Source: Prevotella sp. E9-3
Lineage (GTDB): Bacteria > Bacteroidota > Bacteroidia > Bacteroidales > Bacteroidaceae
DNA length: 64,000 nt
NCBI RefSeq assembly: GCF_022024015.1
Contig: NZ_CP091786.1
Span: 2,976,001-3,040,000 of the forward strand
Reading direction: 5' to 3'
In this document: positions 62,159 to 64,000 of the stretch, one piece after another
Layout of the letters: the number at the start of each line of letters is the position of its first letter
Numbering within the stretch: position 1 is the stretch's first letter
Notes under the pieces: model-generated
What the model was told of the DNA's origin: nothing
What the model saw: the letters and a program-made list of their open reading frames with translations, nothing else
Database searches by the model: none
Program-made: the position numbers and the translations under genes

Positions 62159-63667
62159 ATGAAAACAACGATCAACAAACTAATAGGCGGCATCATTCTG
62201 GGAGCACTTCTCTGTGCTTGTCAGGGAGCGCACGTACCCGAATCCTTCACCCAGTTAGACAGCCAACCCGCCATCTACCCCGACTACGTGGGTGTTACTG
62301 TTCCTCAGAACCTGGCACCCCTGCATTTTCAACTCACCACCGACTGTGAAGAGGTTGTGACGCGATTCACCGCCAAAGACGAGGAACTGGTGCTGGGCGG
62401 ACAAAAAGTGTGTCCCGATCAGGATGAATGGCAAGCACTCGTCAGCAAAGCATTAGACGACAGTATCCTTGTCGAGATGTTTACACGAAGCGGAAAGCAA
62501 TGGCAACGGTATGAACCTTTTGCCATCTACGTGTCGAAAGATTCTATCGACCCGTGGCTCACTTACCGCCTCATCTCGCCAAGCTATGTCACCTACGAGG
62601 AACTAACCATCAACCAGCGTTGCCTTGAGAACTATGACGAGCGTGTAATCTACGACAACATACTCTGCTCTACCGAAACGAATGGTCAGTGCATCAACTG
62701 CCACTACAGTCAGCTGGGCAATCCACAGCGCACCCTGTTTCATGCCCGACAGAACCTTGGAGGCACGATGCTCAACATCGACGGACAACTGAAAAAGGTG
62801 AACCTGAAGACGGACAGCACACTCTCAGCTGGTGTCTATCCGGCCTGGCATCCGAAGCAGAACATCATTGCCTTCTCAACGAACAATACGATGCAGAGTT
62901 TCCACACCCGCGACATCGACAAGATTGAAGTGCTGGATGCCCAGAGCGATCTGATTCTCTACGATCCGGAGACCAATCAGGTGGACATTATTGCCGACGA
63001 CAAGAACGAGTTTGAGACCTTTCCTTGCTGGACACCCGACGGCCGCTGGCTCTACTACTGCTCGGCCCACTTTGAATGGCGCGACAGCACCCAGGAGGAA
63101 AGCACTGAGTGCATTCTGCGGTATAAGGACATCAAATACAATGTCTATCGAAAGGCATTCAATCCCGAAACCCGCACCTTCGGTCCGCGTGAGAATGTGT
63201 TCATAGCCGACTCGCTGAATCTCAGTGCCACCCTTCCACGCATATCGCCCGACGGGCGGTTCCTGCTGTTGGCAGTGGGGCAATGGGGAACTTTCCACAT
63301 CTGGCACCGTGATGCCGACCTCTGGATGATGGATCTTCAAACCGGTCATTTAGGTCCCCTTAAAGGCATCAACAGCCCTTCGGTTGAATCGTTCCACAAC
63401 TTTAGTTCAAACGGGCGCTGGATTGTGGTGAGCAGTCGCCGTGATGATGGCAACTTCACCCGTCCCTTCTTTGCCCATTTCGACAAGGACGGAAAGGTAA
63501 CCAAGCCATTTGAACTGCCAACAGAAGATCCCAACTATCACCGCGAATTTATGAAGAGCTATAACGTGCCTGAGTTTATGCGCGGTCCCGTTGAAGTGAA
63601 ACCACAGGAGTTTGCCGACATGCTGAAAAAAGAGGCCACCCAGGCAAACTTCGGTGGAAGGAAGTAA
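62159..63667 (+). CDS. Lipoprotein with single c-heme motif and TolB-like WD/PD40 propeller
   Basis: 502 aa. Signal with lipobox LLCAC (Cys about 21). Near residue 180 lies CINCH, a complete CxxCH heme-c motif, followed by FHARQNLGGTML with a possible distal ligand. A PD40/TolB-like propeller follows (for example AWHPKQNIIAFSTN, WTPDGRWLYYCS, ISPDGRFLLLAVG, FSSNGRWIVVSS). It is 24 bp after the DUF6057 gene. The gap carries short GAAATCGACAAATCGAGAAA tandem units. A c-heme in a propeller lipoprotein suggests redox or sensing at the outer membrane, but neither is shown. Confidence 0.85.
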   Translation: MKTTINKLIGGIILGALLCACQGAHVPESFTQLDSQPAIYPDYVGVTVPQNLAPLHFQLTTDCEEVVTRFTAKDEELVLGGQKVCPDQDEWQALVSKALDDSILVEMFTRSGKQWQRYEPFAIYVSKDSIDPWLTYRLISPSYVTYEELTINQRCLENYDERVIYDNILCSTETNGQCINCHYSQLGNPQRTLFHARQNLGGTMLNIDGQLKKVNLKTDSTLSAGVYPAWHPKQNIIAFSTNNTMQSFHTRDIDKIEVLDAQSDLILYDPETNQVDIIADDKNEFETFPCWTPDGRWLYYCSAHFEWRDSTQEESTECILRYKDIKYNVYRKAFNPETRTFGPRENVFIADSLNLSATLPRISPDGRFLLLAVGQWGTFHIWHRDADLWMMDLQTGHLGPLKGINSPSVESFHNFSSNGRWIVVSSRRDDGNFTRPFFAHFDKDGKVTKPFELPTEDPNYHREFMKSYNVPEFMRGPVEVKPQEFADMLKKEATQANFGGRK

Positions 63668-63692
63668 TAATAACCCTTAAACACATAGTATT

Positions 63693-64000
63693 ATGATATT
63701 AATAGCTGATAGCGGAGGTACCAAGACCGATTGGACCCTACTCCATTCGCCCTATCCCACCCGTTGGGACGTTATACAGACTTTTCAGACACAAGGCATC
63801 AACCCCATTCATCAAACGCCAGAGGTAATCCGGAACATCATCGGACAGGAGGTGCTCTCGCAGTTATCTACCTTCTCGCGGGCATCGTCCATGGATACCC
63901 AGTTGCTGGAAAAGCCTCTGTTATCGCAGCTCGATGTGTTTTTCTATGGCAGCGGTTGCACACCTGTCCAAGTGCCTTTCATGAAACAGATACTGGGGCA
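63693..64000 (+). CDS. BadF/BadG/BcrA/BcrD-type sugar kinase or ATPase, truncated by window
   Basis: Only the first 102 residues are in the window. The start MILIADSGGTKTDWTLL is the phosphate-1 loop of the ASKHA fold in N-acetylglucosamine-kinase-like BadF family proteins. FFYGSGC near residue 88 fits the next strand. It starts 25 bp after the c-heme gene and may belong to the same operon. The C-terminal part and therefore the exact function lie beyond the edge. Confidence 0.85.
   Translation, partial: MILIADSGGTKTDWTLLHSPYPTRWDVIQTFQTQGINPIHQTPEVIRNIIGQEVLSQLSTFSRASSMDTQLLEKPLLSQLDVFFYGSGCTPVQVPFMKQILG

Overview
The window reads as chromosome of a Bacteroidales bacterium, most likely Prevotella or a close relative. 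Three things point there. Promoters follow the Bacteroidetes form (a TAnnTTTG -7 box, often with a TTTG about 19-20 bp upstream) rather than sigma70. Many products are Bacteroidetes families (DUF4954, DUF6057, DUF2723, the Bacteroidetes LptD type, Omp28-like, TPR-AraC regulators). Secreted proteins end in a GLYLIRK-like tail. I saw no rRNA, tRNA, CRISPR array or complete insertion sequence.

Layout. 1-1606 (minus): a small Cys/His protein and a ZnuD-like TonB receptor that runs off the left edge. 1.7-4.2 kb: S9 peptidase. 4.6-7.4 kb: anaerobic ribonucleotide reductase nrdD-nrdG. 7.4-8.7 kb: orphan PAS histidine kinase. 8.8-15.3 kb: RlmL-like RNA methyltransferase, DPP-IV-like peptidase, purD and two membrane proteins. 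15.5-19.5 kb: DUF2723/TMEM260-type membrane glycosyltransferase and a polysaccharide deacetylase. 19.7-25.1 kb (minus): fumarase, M6 protease, nagB and a PaaK-type ligase. 25.1-29.3 kb: an AT-richer accessory island. 29.3-40.5 kb (minus): M16 peptidase, DUF4954, a membrane lipoprotein, hflX, lptD and an HD protein. 40.6-50.1 kb: carboxylase-type subunit, lipoprotein, queF, gdhA, rlpA, glycine-zipper lipoprotein and a REC/PPDK fusion. 50.2-58.1 kb: a TPR-AraC regulator divergent from two secreted surface proteins, then a hydrolase. 58.2-64 kb: OmpA lipoprotein, a GH43-like/DUF6057/c-heme operon and the start of a BadF-type kinase.

The island at 25.1-29.3 kb is the most unusual part. It holds an ATGA-coupled pair: an EcoRI-family adenine methyltransferase and a DUF262-HNH nuclease, a likely restriction-modification or anti-phage module. 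A long structured leader with a small W/C-rich ORF precedes the methyltransferase. A relic of a second HNH nuclease lies on the 3' side. The island is bracketed by repeat arrays: direct repeats with a 33-34 bp period on both sides and two phased palindrome triads on one side.

The main undescribed signal I propose is a dispersed family of five noncoding arrays at 1.6, 4.3, 28.8, 29.0 and 43.4 kb. Each has three 16-bp palindromes at exactly 21-bp spacing. There are two core types (TTGGCCAA and ATAGCTAT), and the core is always uniform within an array. The arrays at 28.8 and 29.0 kb are tandem homologues with conserved flanks in which all three cores differ together. This looks like a set of binding sites for a dimeric protein, all on one DNA face. 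Its ligand and role are unknown.
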